Shown one piece after another: positions 6,992-17,800 of a stretch of DNA of 34,263 bases. The notes beneath the pieces were generated by a model. It did not search any database. It saw only the letters and a program-made list of their open reading frames with translations, and was not told where the DNA came from. The stretch covers positions 1 through 34,263 of the forward strand of contig JAFZTG010000239.1 of the NCBI GenBank assembly GCA_017618935.1. Direction: 5' to 3'. The stretch's first letter is position 1. Every line of letters begins with the position of its first letter. Made by a program: the position numbers and the translations under genes. The DNA comes from Bacteroidales bacterium (lineage in GTDB: Bacteria > Bacteroidota > Bacteroidia > Bacteroidales > UBA1715).

Positions 6992-8000
6992 CATATTTCT
7001 TTTGATAGGATTGGTCGCTGTCGTGATAGCCTTTACAGGTATCGCTTCGGCAATGTTCGCCCAGTCTGCGCCAGACTTTTTGTTTATGTCGTATAATGTT
7101 GAAAATCTGTTTGATACGACAGATAATCCACAAAAAAACGATGATGAATTTCTTCCAAATGCCAAACGAGAATGGAATTCGTATCGCTATCAGAAAAAAC
7201 TGACGAACATCTCGAAAGTGATTGTGGCCGCTGCGCAAAATTGGCACAACCCCGACGTGATTGGGCTCTGTGAGGTTGAAAACGACACGTGTTTGCGAGA
7301 TTTGCTTCATCGCACGAATTTATACAAGTTACATTATAACTATATACATTACGATTCCGAAGATGCTCGGGGAATCGACGTGGCTTTGCTCTATAACGAA
7401 GAAACGTTTAAACCGTTGACACACCGTCCTTTGCGAGTAGTTTTTGACGACAAAAACCGTAAAACTCGTGATATTCTCTATGTTTCGGGCATAATGACTG
7501 CGACGAAGGACACCGTTCACATTTTTGAATGCCATTTCCCATCGCGTCGTGGCGGACAGGATGTGAGCGAGCAATACCGAATGGTTGTGGCTCAATGTGT
7601 TCGTAAGCATATTGACAGTTTGTATGCGAAAAATCCCAACGCATACGTCATCGTTTCTGGCGATTTCAATGATTACCCCGACGACAGAAGCATTGTGGAA
7701 GGATTGCAGGCTAAAAAGGTTGGAACCGACTGCGAGCAATGTCTGATAAGTCTTGAGGACAAAAAAGCCGAAGGTACCTATAAATTCCAGGGACAATGGA
7801 ATTTCCTGGATCAAGCGATGGTAAGCAGTCGTTTTTTGAAAGATTATTCCGTTGAATACGCCGTTGTGCAAAATGAGTTCTTACTTGACCGAAGTGCAAA
7901 GACTGGAGAAACTACACCACGAAGAACCTATCAGGGAACATTCTACAAGGGTGGCATCAGCGACCATCTACCCATTACCGTTTCGGTAAAACGAAAGTAA
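6972..8000 (+). CDS. Exported endonuclease/exonuclease/phosphatase family protein
   Basis: Starting at the ATG at 6972 the protein is 342 residues. A TTG further upstream (6951) would extend the frame, but the ATG gives a proper basic N-terminus (MKRNRNN) followed by a hydrophobic signal or anchor (about 8-27). The rest is an EEP-fold metal-dependent hydrolase: SYNVENLFDT (Asn42), IGLCEVEND (Glu101), SGDFNDYPDD (Asp231, Asn233) and SDHLP (Asp331, His332), the standard Mg-binding and catalytic set. Family members cleave DNA, RNA or phosphomono/diesters; the export signal suggests it acts outside the cytoplasm, perhaps on extracellular nucleic acid (inference). The 20-nt overlap with the beta-helix lipoprotein gene indicates an operon. 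Confidence 0.85.
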   Translation: MKRNRNNIFLLIGLVAVVIAFTGIASAMFAQSAPDFLFMSYNVENLFDTTDNPQKNDDEFLPNAKREWNSYRYQKKLTNISKVIVAAAQNWHNPDVIGLCEVENDTCLRDLLHRTNLYKLHYNYIHYDSEDARGIDVALLYNEETFKPLTHRPLRVVFDDKNRKTRDILYVSGIMTATKDTVHIFECHFPSRRGGQDVSEQYRMVVAQCVRKHIDSLYAKNPNAYVIVSGDFNDYPDDRSIVEGLQAKKVGTDCEQCLISLEDKKAEGTYKFQGQWNFLDQAMVSSRFLKDYSVEYAVVQNEFLLDRSAKTGETTPRRTYQGTFYKGGISDHLPITVSVKRK

Positions 8001-8053
8001 CTGGTTTCCTCTTGAACGCTGCTTTATACTTTTGGACTTTTCATTAGCCCACA

Positions 8054-9589
8054 TCACCCTGCCCAATGCTCCCGGTCCAAACTTCTATATTGAATCGCCT
8101 CCGCCAAATGTTCGGTTTCAATATTCTCCGACTGAGCCAAATCGGCAATGGTACGAGCCACTTTTATGATTCTGTCGTATGCCCGTGCCGACAATCCTAA
8201 CTTTTCCATAGCCGTTTTCAAAAGGGCTTGGCAGTCATCGTTCAAAACGCAGTATTGCCGTAACTGTTTCGCATCCATCTGTGCATTGCAGAAAATGGAC
8301 AACTCGGCAAACCTACGATGCTGAATCTCACGGCACTTCACCACACGTTCCCGAATCTCAGCACTCGTTTCCGTCTGCGTTTTCTTCGACAATTCTTCAA
8401 AAGGAACTGGAACGACTTCTATGTGTATATCTATTCTATCCAGCAATGGTCCAGAAATCCTATTCAGATATTTCTGCACGACACCAGGACCACACACACA
8501 CTGTTTCTCGGGATGGTTGTAATAACCACACGGGCAAGGATTCATGGAAGCAATCAACATAAAACTTGCGGGATAATCCACCGAGAATTTTGCCCGAGAG
8601 ATATTGATACGTCTGTCTTCCAACGGTTGTCGCATTACTTCCAAAACTTGACGCTTAAACTCGGGCAATTCGTCTAAAAACAACACGCCGTTGTGTGCCA
8701 ACGAAATCTCTCCTGGTTGCGGATATTGGCCTCCGCCAACAAGAGCCACATCGCTCACCGTATGGTGCGGGGAACGAAACGGCCGTTCGGTCATCAGCGA
8801 AATGTGGCCCCCCAATTTTCCAGCAACAGAATGAATCTTTGTGGTTTCCAACGCCTCGTGTAAGGTCAACGGCGGCAGAATGGAGACAATTCGCTTTGCC
8901 AGCATCGTTTTTCCCGCTCCTGGAGGGCCTATCATAATGAGATTATGTCCTCCCGCGGCGGCAATCTCCAATGCCCGTTTCACATTTTCCTGACCTTTCA
9001 CATCAGAAAAATCGTAGGTACAATTTACTATGTGCTTAAAAAATTCCTCTCGCGTATTGATTTCAGTTTTCTCCAACTCACGATTTCCCTCAAAGAAATC
9101 AATCACTTCCTTGATATTTTCCACGCCATACACGTCCAAATCGTTCACCACTGCCGCTTCGTAGGCATTTTCCTTGGGTAGGATAAACCCTTTGAAGCCG
9201 AACTTTCGTGCCTCGATAGCCATCGACAATGCTCCATTGATACGATGAACGCCTCCGTCGAGCGATAATTCGCCCATAATGAGATATTCCCCCACCCGTT
9301 CTTCGGAAATTTGCTTCGAGGCGGCAAGAATACCAATGGCAAGCGTCAAATCGTAGGCTGTGCCTTCTTTTCGCAAATCGGCGGGAGCCATATTTATGGT
9401 GATTTTGCGCCCGGGCAACTGATAGCCCACACTCCGCAATGCTGATTCTATCCGTTGCTGACTTTCTTTTACTGCACTATCTGGCAATCCCACCAGATAG
9501 AAATTCACACCGCTGACAATATCTGTCTCAACTGTGATAATTCGTGCGTCTATACCATTTACCGCACCTCCATACGTCTTTACTAACAT
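8054..9589 (-). CDS. comM: YifB/ComM-family Mg chelatase-like AAA+ ATPase
   Basis: The 511-residue protein has the YifB architecture. The N-terminal Lon-protease-like/ChlI domain contains [18 protein letters not shown] and the segment around residues 60-80. The AAA+ core has Walker A GPPGAGKT (221-228), Walker B VLFLDEL (302-308) and the arginine-rich [11 protein letters not shown] region. A Cys-rich insert ([16 protein letters not shown]) and a C-terminal helical domain ([14 protein letters not shown]) complete it. In Vibrio, ComM is a hexameric helicase promoting branch migration during natural transformation; YifB names the wider family. The length is normal and all motifs are intact. It is convergent with the EEP gene (53-bp gap without an evident hairpin). 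comF elsewhere in the window hints at competence, but both genes are widespread. Confidence 0.95.
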   Translation of the reverse strand: MLVKTYGGAVNGIDARIITVETDIVSGVNFYLVGLPDSAVKESQQRIESALRSVGYQLPGRKITINMAPADLRKEGTAYDLTLAIGILAASKQISEERVGEYLIMGELSLDGGVHRINGALSMAIEARKFGFKGFILPKENAYEAAVVNDLDVYGVENIKEVIDFFEGNRELEKTEINTREEFFKHIVNCTYDFSDVKGQENVKRALEIAAAGGHNLIMIGPPGAGKTMLAKRIVSILPPLTLHEALETTKIHSVAGKLGGHISLMTERPFRSPHHTVSDVALVGGGQYPQPGEISLAHNGVLFLDELPEFKRQVLEVMRQPLEDRRINISRAKFSVDYPASFMLIASMNPCPCGYYNHPEKQCVCGPGVVQKYLNRISGPLLDRIDIHIEVVPVPFEELSKKTQTETSAEIRERVVKCREIQHRRFAELSIFCNAQMDAKQLRQYCVLNDDCQALLKTAMEKLGLSARAYDRIIKVARTIADLAQSENIETEHLAEAIQYRSLDREHWAG

Positions 9590-9611
9590 AATTATTTTTT
9601 TTTCATCTGTT

Positions 9612-9632
9612 TTGGCGTGGTAACCACACCAA
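9612..9632. promoter_or_regulatory. Dyad symmetry in comM leader, possible operator
   Basis: TTGGcGTGGT-A-ACCACaCCAA is a 21-bp dyad with one mismatch pair, centred on 9622. It lies between the comM -7 box (9648-9655) and the ATG (9589), so it is within the leader. The arms are too close for an RNA hairpin (1-nt loop), so a protein-binding site is more likely. The regulator is not identified. Confidence 0.4.
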
Positions 9633-9647
9633 TGGCTTTTTCAATGC

Positions 9648-9655
9648 CAAAGATA
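9648..9655 (-). promoter_or_regulatory. -7 box of comM promoter (TATCTTTG)
   Basis: On the minus strand this reads TATCTTTG, an exact Bacteroidota -7 element, about 59 nt before the comM ATG. The -33 position falls inside the ddl terminator hairpin. Confidence 0.6.
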
Positions 9656-9666
9656 GAAAAAAAAAG

Positions 9667-9704
9667 AAAAGGAATACGATTCCTGTAAGAATTGTATTCC
9701 TTTT
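9667..9704 (-). terminator. Intrinsic terminator of ddl
   Basis: A 16-bp stem pairs 9667-9682 with 9689-9704 (arms AAAAGGAATACGATTC and GAATTGTATTCCTTTT, one G-T wobble), with a 6-nt loop. On the minus strand it is followed by a long T-rich run (complement of 9655-9670). It lies 24 nt beyond the ddl stop codon. Confidence 0.8.
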
Positions 9705-9727
9705 CGGGCAAAAAAGTTTCAACGCTA

Positions 9728-10714
9728 TTATTTGCGCGCTTTTATGGAATGTTCTATGATAGCAGAAAATACTTCTGCCTCGTTCAAGCCTTCGGCACGC
9801 ATTTGTTTTGGTACTATGCTCGCCTTGCTCATTCCTGGATTAGTATTGATTTCCAAGAAATTCAAATCTCCCGAATCGGTGATAATAAAATCAACACGAC
9901 AAATACCAAAGCAACCTAAGCACTTGTAAATTCGGGCAGTTTCTGCCTTACATGCTTTGGTAATCGCATCAGAAAGTTCGGCAGGAGTGATTTCTTCGCT
10001 GAAACCACTTTCGTATTTTGCCTGATAATCGAAAAACTCATTTTTCGTACGAATTTCGGTGATTGGCAACACGTGAACACCATCTTCCACCTCGTAGGCA
10101 CCAACAGAAACTTCCGTACCTTTTACAAAACGTTCAATAATAACCTCAGTATCTTCGCCAAACGCCTTTTCAATGGCAGGAATCATGTCGGCTTCGGTTT
10201 TTACCTTTGAGACACCGAAACTGGAACCGCCGTTATTCGGTTTCACAAAGCAAGGCAAACCAACTTTTGCAACAATCCCCGAAACATTTATCTCGTTCCA
10301 TGGACGAAGCAGCACTGCATCGGCAGTCTTTACATCAAAAGATTTAAGAAATGCTTTCGTCGCATATTTATTGAAGGTCAACGAACCTGCAAAAACGCCA
10401 CAACTTGTATATGGAATGCCCAACAAATCCCAATATCCCGGCATCTGACCATCTTCGCCCGGCGTTCCGTGAATGGAATTATAGACGCAGTCGAAATTGA
10501 TTTTCTCACTTTTGTACGTGAAAGAAAAATCGCTCTTGTCAATAGGGAACTCACCATCAGGCATTTGAACCATCCAATCGCCGTGAGAAATAAATACCGT
10601 ATAGACATCGTACTGATTTTTGTCAATCATTCCACTCACTTGTATGGCACTATTTTTTGATATATCCGATTCAGAAGTGAAACTTCCTCCTACAACAGCA
10701 ATTTTCTTTTTCAT
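9728..10714 (-). CDS. ddl: D-alanine--D-alanine ligase
   Basis: The 328-residue protein matches D-Ala-D-Ala ligase. It starts with a Rossmann-like KKKIAVVGGSFTSE and has HGTPGEDGQMPGYWDLLGIPYTS, the ATP-grasp strand FVKPNNGGSSFGVSKV, and the metal and substrate loop EINTNPGM (288-295). It joins two D-alanines with ATP use for peptidoglycan precursor synthesis in the cytoplasm. The length is normal. It is followed by a strong terminator. No clear TAnnTTTG lies directly upstream; a 176-bp gap carrying a palindromic repeat separates it from the aminotransferase gene on the same strand. Confidence 0.95.
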   Translation of the reverse strand: MKKKIAVVGGSFTSESDISKNSAIQVSGMIDKNQYDVYTVFISHGDWMVQMPDGEFPIDKSDFSFTYKSEKINFDCVYNSIHGTPGEDGQMPGYWDLLGIPYTSCGVFAGSLTFNKYATKAFLKSFDVKTADAVLLRPWNEINVSGIVAKVGLPCFVKPNNGGSSFGVSKVKTEADMIPAIEKAFGEDTEVIIERFVKGTEVSVGAYEVEDGVHVLPITEIRTKNEFFDYQAKYESGFSEEITPAELSDAITKACKAETARIYKCLGCFGICRVDFIITDSGDLNFLEINTNPGMSKASIVPKQMRAEGLNEAEVFSAIIEHSIKARK

Positions 10715-10820
10715 ATTTAGAACCTTTTTTAATTTTTATATATGTGGCTTCAACATGTTCAGCCATTTTTAATTCTTAGTTTTTTATTCACGGATGTTTA
10801 GGAAATACCGTGATGTGATT

Positions 10821-10850
10821 TGTAGAGACGATGTGCACATCGTCTCTACA
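10821..10850. repeat. Perfect 30-bp palindrome, REP-like
   Basis: The left arm TGTAGAGACGATGTG (10821-10835) is followed directly by its exact reverse complement (10836-10850). It sits in the 176-bp gap between the aminotransferase and ddl genes. Direct copies of CCGTGAT flank it (10808-10814 and 10858-10864). The TGTAGAGAC...GTCTCTACA ends are like repeated intergenic palindromes known in many bacteria. No transposase is attached. Confidence 0.75.
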
Positions 10851-10875
10851 TAGAACCCCGTGATTTCACATAATT

Positions 10876-10903
10876 ATCAATTGTCAATTCTCAATTATCA
10901 ATT
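10876..10903. repeat. Heptamer tandem repeat NTCAATT x4
   Basis: Four consecutive units (ATCAATT, GTCAATT, CTCAATT, ATCAATT) run across the 3' end of the aminotransferase gene. Its last codons (LIDN and the TGA stop) are written in the repeat, suggesting that repeat growth or insertion set the current C-terminus. Confidence 0.7.
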
Positions 10904-11721
10904 AGTTTATGAGATTTAATATATTCTAATATTTGTTTATCGTACGCTTCTGCAAGACGACGCACCACAGGATTATTCACTTGATACGAAATATCCTCAA
11001 TTTGACGTATTGGAAGCACTTTTGGCGATGTTCCCGATATAAATGCCGCATCAAAGTTTTTAAGCTCCGACAAGGCAATTTTTCGTTCTACCAAAGGTAT
11101 TTGTAACGAATGAATCAGTTCTATGATTTGCAAGCGAGTGATACCACATAAAACATCTTGTGCCAATGCAGTCACAATGGTATCACCTTGCACAAAAAAC
11201 GTGTTTGACTTGCTCCCCTCGGTAACATTGCGGTCGTTGTCAACCAACAACACTTCGTACACGCCCGTTTCGGCAATTTTCTTATATGCATTGTTTTTTA
11301 CGGCAGCTTCTTGTTTCACATTGGGGTTTGAACGTTCGCCCTCGAAGGTGCCACATACAACGCCGTTTTCATACATTTCGATTGTGGGATACGAATGCTT
11401 TATCTCATACACCAGAAACTGTGTCTCGTCTGCGGGAGAGATGCTATATACGCAACGCACGTTGCCATTTTTCAATCCATACAGTGAAATAAACGTACGA
11501 ATAGAATCGGCAAACACATTCTCGGCAAACGGGCGTTTTCGGTGCGACAAATCGAATGACTTGAGGAAACGGGCAGAATGGTCTTCCACAAACAACGGAA
11601 CAGATTCCATCACTCGTAGCACATCGTAGATAACCACAGCACCGTCAGGAATAGAGACGGTTTCAGCATCGAGTAACGAGCCGTCCTTCAGTATCTTTTT
11701 TGAAACGCAATCCTTTACCAT
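10891..11721 (-). CDS. Class IV aminotransferase (fold-type IV PLP enzyme)
   Basis: The 276-residue protein has the class IV layout shared by branched-chain aminotransferases, D-amino acid aminotransferases and 4-amino-4-deoxychorismate lyase. The phosphate-binding Arg is in EDHSARF (Arg51). The likely PLP Lys is Lys136 in NPNVKQ. The cofactor loop TEGSKSNTFFV is at 167-177, and GITRLQIIEL corresponds to the conserved PGITR segment. The usual Pro of PGITR is Cys here. The Lys neighbourhood (NVKQEAAVKNN) differs from the IKTxNY of BCATs, so the substrate is open; no pabB-like partner is adjacent. It is cytoplasmic. The proximity to ddl would fit D-amino acid chemistry, but that is only an inference from position. 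Confidence 0.8.
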   Translation of the reverse strand: MVKDCVSKKILKDGSLLDAETVSIPDGAVVIYDVLRVMESVPLFVEDHSARFLKSFDLSHRKRPFAENVFADSIRTFISLYGLKNGNVRCVYSISPADETQFLVYEIKHSYPTIEMYENGVVCGTFEGERSNPNVKQEAAVKNNAYKKIAETGVYEVLLVDNDRNVTEGSKSNTFFVQGDTIVTALAQDVLCGITRLQIIELIHSLQIPLVERKIALSELKNFDAAFISGTSPKVLPIRQIEDISYQVNNPVVRRLAEAYDKQILEYIKSHKLIDN

Positions 11722-11743
11722 AGCCTTTTTCGTTAAAGCATAG

Positions 11744-11751
11744 TAAAAGTA
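11744..11751 (-). promoter_or_regulatory. Possible -7 box of aminotransferase promoter
   Basis: On the minus strand this reads TACTTTTA, 7 of 8 bases of TAnnTTTG, 22 nt upstream of the ATG. No good -33 element is seen, so this is weak. Confidence 0.3.
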
Positions 11752-11810
11752 TCAAAAAACAAGGGAGACTATTCGCTGGCGTATGTTTTTTATTAACCAA
11801 ATATCTACAT

Positions 11811-11845
11811 AAAAAAGGGCTGCCCGAATGGACAGCCCCCTTTTT
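11811..11845 (-). terminator. Intrinsic terminator of the giant GH8 gene
   Basis: The stem pairs 11817-11825 with 11830-11838 (GGGCTGCCC and GGACAGCCC, one wobble) around a 4-nt loop. On the minus strand it is followed by six T (complement of 11811-11816). It lies 26 nt past the stop codon of the GH8 gene. A T-run on the plus side makes it bidirectional in principle. Confidence 0.85.
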
Positions 11846-11864
11846 CTATTTCAATTGTCGAAGA

Positions 11865-14800
11865 TTATTTTACAAAACCCTTAACAACTGTTCCGTTTTG
11901 AGTTTCAACAATTACTTTGTAAACACCTTGTGCAAAGCCAGCAGCATTGATTTCGATTGCATCACCTGCAGTTTCTTCTTGTGCAACAACCTTACCTGTT
12001 GCGGAAACTACTTTGACTGAGATCATGTTGTCTGCCTCAACTGTTACAACATCTGTAACCTTCGTCGGGTAAACCTTTGCATTGATTGTTACATCCTCTA
12101 CTGCAAGGATTTCGATAGTAGGATCGGCACCCATTGCCTTGATTGCATCTAACAATTTCTTTGCAGCTGCATCAACTTGGCTTTGAGTAGCAAACTCTTC
12201 GTAACGAACTTCTTGTGCATCCATCCAAGCTTTTTGGAACTCATTCCAAATCACAGGAGAAATTTCACCTCTACGTGGATTCGTTCCCACTACGATAGTT
12301 CCCTCCTTAACTTTGTCGTAGATTGAGTAAGCACCCCAATTCTTATCATCAATACATTGAATCAAGTACTCTTTGTTAGCACGAACTGGAGTAACTGTTA
12401 CTGTAATTGTCTTAGAAACAATATCTTCTGCAGCACTAATAGTTACCGTTGTCGTACCCTCAGAAAGAGGAGTGATCAAACCGTTTTCACCAACAGTAAG
12501 AATTTCAGGATTATCAACAGTGTATATCAAATTCTTATTGGTTGCATCCGACGGATAAACCGTAGCTCTGATATATGCTTCCGTTGCATCCGATTGAATA
12601 GATACGTTGTCAGCAGCAATACTTGTTACAGGTATTGTATTGATAGTTATATACGCTGAACCTGTAACACCTGATCCGTCAGCTGCCGTAGCAGTGATTT
12701 GAATCATACCCGATGCCTTGGCAGTTACCAAACCTGTAGCAGACACGGTTGCTTTTTCAGTATCGCTTGATTCCCAAATTACTTGTTTGTTAGAAGCTGT
12801 TGATTCACCTACGTCAGCTTTTAACTGGATCGTACGACCTACGGTCACGCTATTGCTTCCGCTCAAAGAGCTTACAACAATACTCTTAACCTTCTCTATT
12901 ACCTCAATTTCAACAGTCTTTATCACGGCTGCATTGGCAGTTGACTTGATTGTCAAGGTTGCCTTACCACCTTGATTACCCGTAATTGTAATCGTTCCAT
13001 TGTCATTTTGAACATAAGAGAAGATAGCAGAACTTTGACGTAATGTAACTTCAGTTTGAGTCGTGTTATCTGGCTCGAATGAAAGAACTAACGTTTGACT
13101 TTCAGCACCTGCTGTCACTGTAACCGTATTCGAAGATGTCAAGATTTCCGAAACAGGAATTGTTTGTTTCAAAACTGTTACGGTACACTCATTCGAAACA
13201 GCGTGTTCAATATCGTTAGCAGTAGCAATAATTACAAATTGATCACCTTCAGTACCTGTAACAGTTACTTCACCTGTAGTTGGATCAATTGTACCACCGT
13301 TACCTGACTTGATTGACCATGTATATGTAACGTCATCAGCATCAGAAGGAGTAACCACAGCTTTCTTCATTGTGAATGTAGAACCTGCCTCCTTGCTCAA
13401 ACTACTTTCGATTGTGATGGCAGATACATACTTAGGATCTTTAACCAATTTGACAGTAACTGTAGCTGATTTTGAAGTTCCGTCAAGAGTTGTAACGGTT
13501 ACCGTAACTTTCACATCACGTGGTTGTGATGTCGATTTACCAGAAACAAGACCTGAAGTTTCATCTACCGTAATGTAGCTACTTGTAGTCTTCCAAACAA
13601 TGCTTTGAATAGAAGCATTTTGTGGAGCGTATGACAATGCAGTTGACAAATCCAATTCGCCAGATTCTGTTACTACATATTCGCCATCAGCAATAGTAAC
13701 GCTTTCAATTGGGAAGATTTGGTCAACAATTGTTACCGTAACACTACCTGATGTACCCGAACCGTCATTCGCCGTAGCAACAACATCGAATGAAGAACCT
13801 GAGTTTCCAATTACAGTTACATTACCTTGTTGGTCAATAGTTGCATTTGCATTAGAAACTGACCATTTGTAAGTAGGATCATCAGCATCGCTTGGCTCTA
13901 CCTTGGCAGTTGCCTTGAATGAACCATTTTCTTGAACTGATTGTGGAGCAGTTACCGTGATTGCCGTTACAGGGATAGGACCTTTCAAGATCGTTATCGT
14001 AGTATTGGCAGTCTTAGTAACACCACCAGCAGTTACTGTTACCGTTACGGTCACATTCGTATTTGATTTAACAAATCCTGCTGCCAAAACTCCATTTTCA
14101 ATTGAAGCACTTGTTTCAGGAGATACCGACCATTCAATTTCTGGAGAAGTTGCTTCTTCAGGATTGATAGTCACAAAACCTGAAAGATCTACGGTACCAT
14201 TTGACTCAACCGTTGTTGGTACACCTGCAGCAAATGTTACGTTCGATACAGGAACAATTTGTTTTACAACCGATACGTTACAAGTTGCTTGCTTACCTTC
14301 GGTGTAAGTAGATTTTACAGTAATCACAGCAGTACCTTCACCTACAGCAGTAACTTCACCATTTGCAGATACGATTGCAACAGATTCATCGCTTGATTCC
14401 CAAGCAACAGTCTTGTTGTAAATACCATCAGTTGGAAGAATTGTTACAACGAATGATTTGTATGTATCACCTACTGTCAACGAAATGTCTGACTTGTTCA
14501 ATGTAACAGATTCTACAGCAGGATCAGAACAATCTTTTACTACGAATTGAACTTCTGGAGCGACACCCGTACATCCGTTTTCATCGGTGTAAGAATAACC
14601 TACCGTGAATGTTCCTTCGCCAAGTGAACTTGGTACGAAGTTAGTAGCAGGATTATTGTTGATTGTGAATGAACCACCTACGGGACTTGCAGACAATGGA
14701 ACCTCAACTGCAGAACTTGAGCAATATTCAGCGTCAAGCGTGATTTCTGGAGTTGGCAATGCTTTAACTGTCAATGTAGCAGTAGCAGCAGCTGATGTAC

Positions 14801-17800
14801 AACCGTCAACAGTTTGTGTTACTGTATAAGAGTAATCCTTAGCTGTTGTCACACCTGAAACAACTTGTGTAGCGTCAGTTCCAAGTGGTGAGTTGTTAGC
14901 ATCGTACCATTGTAAACCAGCACCTGTTGCCGAAACTTTGTAATCAGCTTCCTTACCGATACAAGCAGTAGCAGGAGCCGTTGTTGGAGCATCAGGAGTA
15001 GCCTTTACTGTATATGTAACTTCTGCGAAATCAGAAGTACAACCAGCAACTGTTTGATTTACATAGAATGTCGTTGTTTCTGTAACACCAGTTGGTACGA
15101 ATGACTTCGTAGCCGTTGCAAGAGCAGCAGCATCTTGAGATGCGAACCAGTTAGCAGATTCAACTGTTGTCATTGCAACCAATTCAGCACCGGCACAAGA
15201 AGAAGCACCTGTTGCCGTTGGAGCAGCTGGTTTCGATTTGAATGAAACAACTTTCGAAGCACGAGCACTTTCGCAAGATTCAGGTTCTTGAGATGCGAAA
15301 TATGTACCAGCAGCTGTTACATCCAATGTAGCACCTTCGCCAAGTAAATTTCCACCTTCACTTGCATCATACCATTTAACATTGGTACCTGTTGCAGTCA
15401 ATGTTACCGTTTCGCCTTCACATGCTTCGTCAACATCAGCAATTGTAGGAGCTGGTGTCATACAGTCAGTAACTGTTACTGTTACAGGAACTTTCTCGCT
15501 TTCGCAGTTTCCGTCAGTATTTGTTACATAGAATGTAGTCGTTGACTTAGCATCAGTTGCAACAGATGTCGTGAACGAATTACCAGTGCCAACAGAAGCA
15601 CCGTTTTCAGAATCATACCATTTGATTGTTCCTGAACCTGTCGCAGTCAAAACTGGAGCAGAAGCATTAATTTCAACTACAGCTGGAGTAGCAGTTGGAG
15701 CAGTAGCTTTCGTTACTGTAATGTCAACTGTTTCACTTGCAGAACAACCATCTGCATTTTCAGTATAAGTCAATTCATAAGTATCGGCAGTAGAAGACGC
15801 GAATGTAGTACCACTTACTCCCGTACCTTGCCAAGTACCTGTTGTTGGAGTAAGAGCAACTTCCTCACCTGCACAAGCAGTAGTAGCAACATCGCTCAAG
15901 TTGATTGAAGGAGCAGCTTTCACTGTTACTTTCGCTTCAGCAGAACCTTCACAACCTCCAACTGTAACGGTATATGTTACCGTATTTTCACCTACTGTAG
16001 CAGTTGCAGGGTTGAATGACGTTGCAGCAACAGCGTTTACTTTGAATGTACCACCATCAGGAGCAGCAGTCATTGTTACAGCAGCATCGCCACTACAATA
16101 TGATTCTGCAAGACCAGAAATCAGCGGAGTTGGATTATTTGTTACTGTAATTTCAGATTCTTTCACTACTTCACAAGCACCTTCTGTGTAAGTGTATTTT
16201 ACAAGTGAAGAACCAGATTTTGGATCGAATGAAGAACCTGTCACACCAGTACCAGACCACGTACCTGTTGATGGATTTGCCGTCAATGTAGCGACTGCAT
16301 CACCAGAACACATGGTAGTTGGAACTGTAACTGTAACCGTTGGAGCTGCAGTTACTTTGATAGATACAGGATATTGATTTTGACAACCTGTTTCACCAAT
16401 AGTGTATGTTACTGTATAATTACCATCACCAACTGTTTTCGGGCTAAATGAAGTACCTGTAACGCCAGCACCTGACCAAGTACCTGTTGCTGGAGTAGCA
16501 CCCAATGTTACAGATTCAACTGTTTCACAGTACTCTCCTTCAATATTTGCAGCAATTGAAGCCGATGGTTTTGCAGTGATAGTAAGAGAAACCGCTGTAC
16601 GTGTTTCGCTTTCGCAGCCATCCATCTTAGCAACATAGTATGTTTTTGAACCTACAGCAGTTACACCTGTAGCGAAAGTATTACCTTCAAATACAGAAGA
16701 ACCACCTGTTTCAGCTTCGTACCATACTGCTGTTGCACTTCCGGCAAATGTTGCCTTTAATGTAGCGGCATTGCCTTCGCAAACCGTTACATCAGGAACT
16801 TCTGAAGTTGTTGGAGCAGCAGTCTTACAAGCAGCTTGAGAAACTGTAACTGTTACAGCAGTACGATCTGTACTTTCGCAACCGCTTGCATCTTTCTTTG
16901 CAACGTAATATGTATGAGTACCAGCAGTCAGTGTACCTACACTATAACTATTACCAGTCTTCAATGCAGAACCACCTGTTGCAGCAGCATACCATACGGC
17001 AGTACCTGAACCTGAATAAGACAAAACTACGTCATCATCAGTTGTTGCAGTTACTGCTGGAGCTTCAGACGTTGTAGGAGCAGCAACGGCAGTTACCGTT
17101 ACAGCAATTGAGGTCTTAGAACTTACACACGTACCATCATTGTTAGCAACATAATAAGTATAATTGCCAGCTGCCAATTTCCCGAGTGCAGGTGATTGTA
17201 ATTCATTATTGTTTGAATCATACCAAACTGCCGTACCACCTGAAACAGTAGCTTTCAATGTTACATTGTCACAAGGCGTAGCCGAAATCGGCGAAGCAGT
17301 TGGAGCCTCAGCAGAACAAGGAGCATCACCGTTTACGATTCTTATAACACCCTTTACCGTTCTGTCATCGTTTACGTAAACATTAATGTTAGCAACGCCT
17401 TCGGCAGCATCTGTTACAAATACCGTTATATTATATTCACCACTTTGTTTAGCCACTTCAGCTGTTGCCACTGACGGATTATCTGATTCTACAGATACAG
17501 ATGTTACTTTGTATGAGGATGGAGATACCACAATTTTAAACGGTTCACTACCCTCATCGTCATCAGTGTACAAATAAAATCTATCTTGAACGTCTGAATC
17601 TCTAATATCTAAAACTAACGGAGACTGAGCATCAGATACATTTAATGCGGGATCTGCGTTTGGATTGTATATTTTAATAGCAGACAAACCAGCTTCTTTT
17701 ACAGTAATGTTAAAGGTTTGTGAAATTTTAGCCGTACAACCAACAACAGTTGAAGTTGCTGTTACCGAACCTTCTCCTAATGAATTTGCAGTAACAATTC

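Noticed and set aside
7329..7871. Minus-strand open frame of 180 codons opposite the EEP gene.
   Set aside because: The plus frame carries the EEP catalytic residues. The minus frame has no domain and no promoter.
10876..10903. The NTCAATT array as a CRISPR or iteron/origin array.
   Set aside because: Only four 7-bp units without spacers, no Rep or Cas gene, and it overlaps a coding end.
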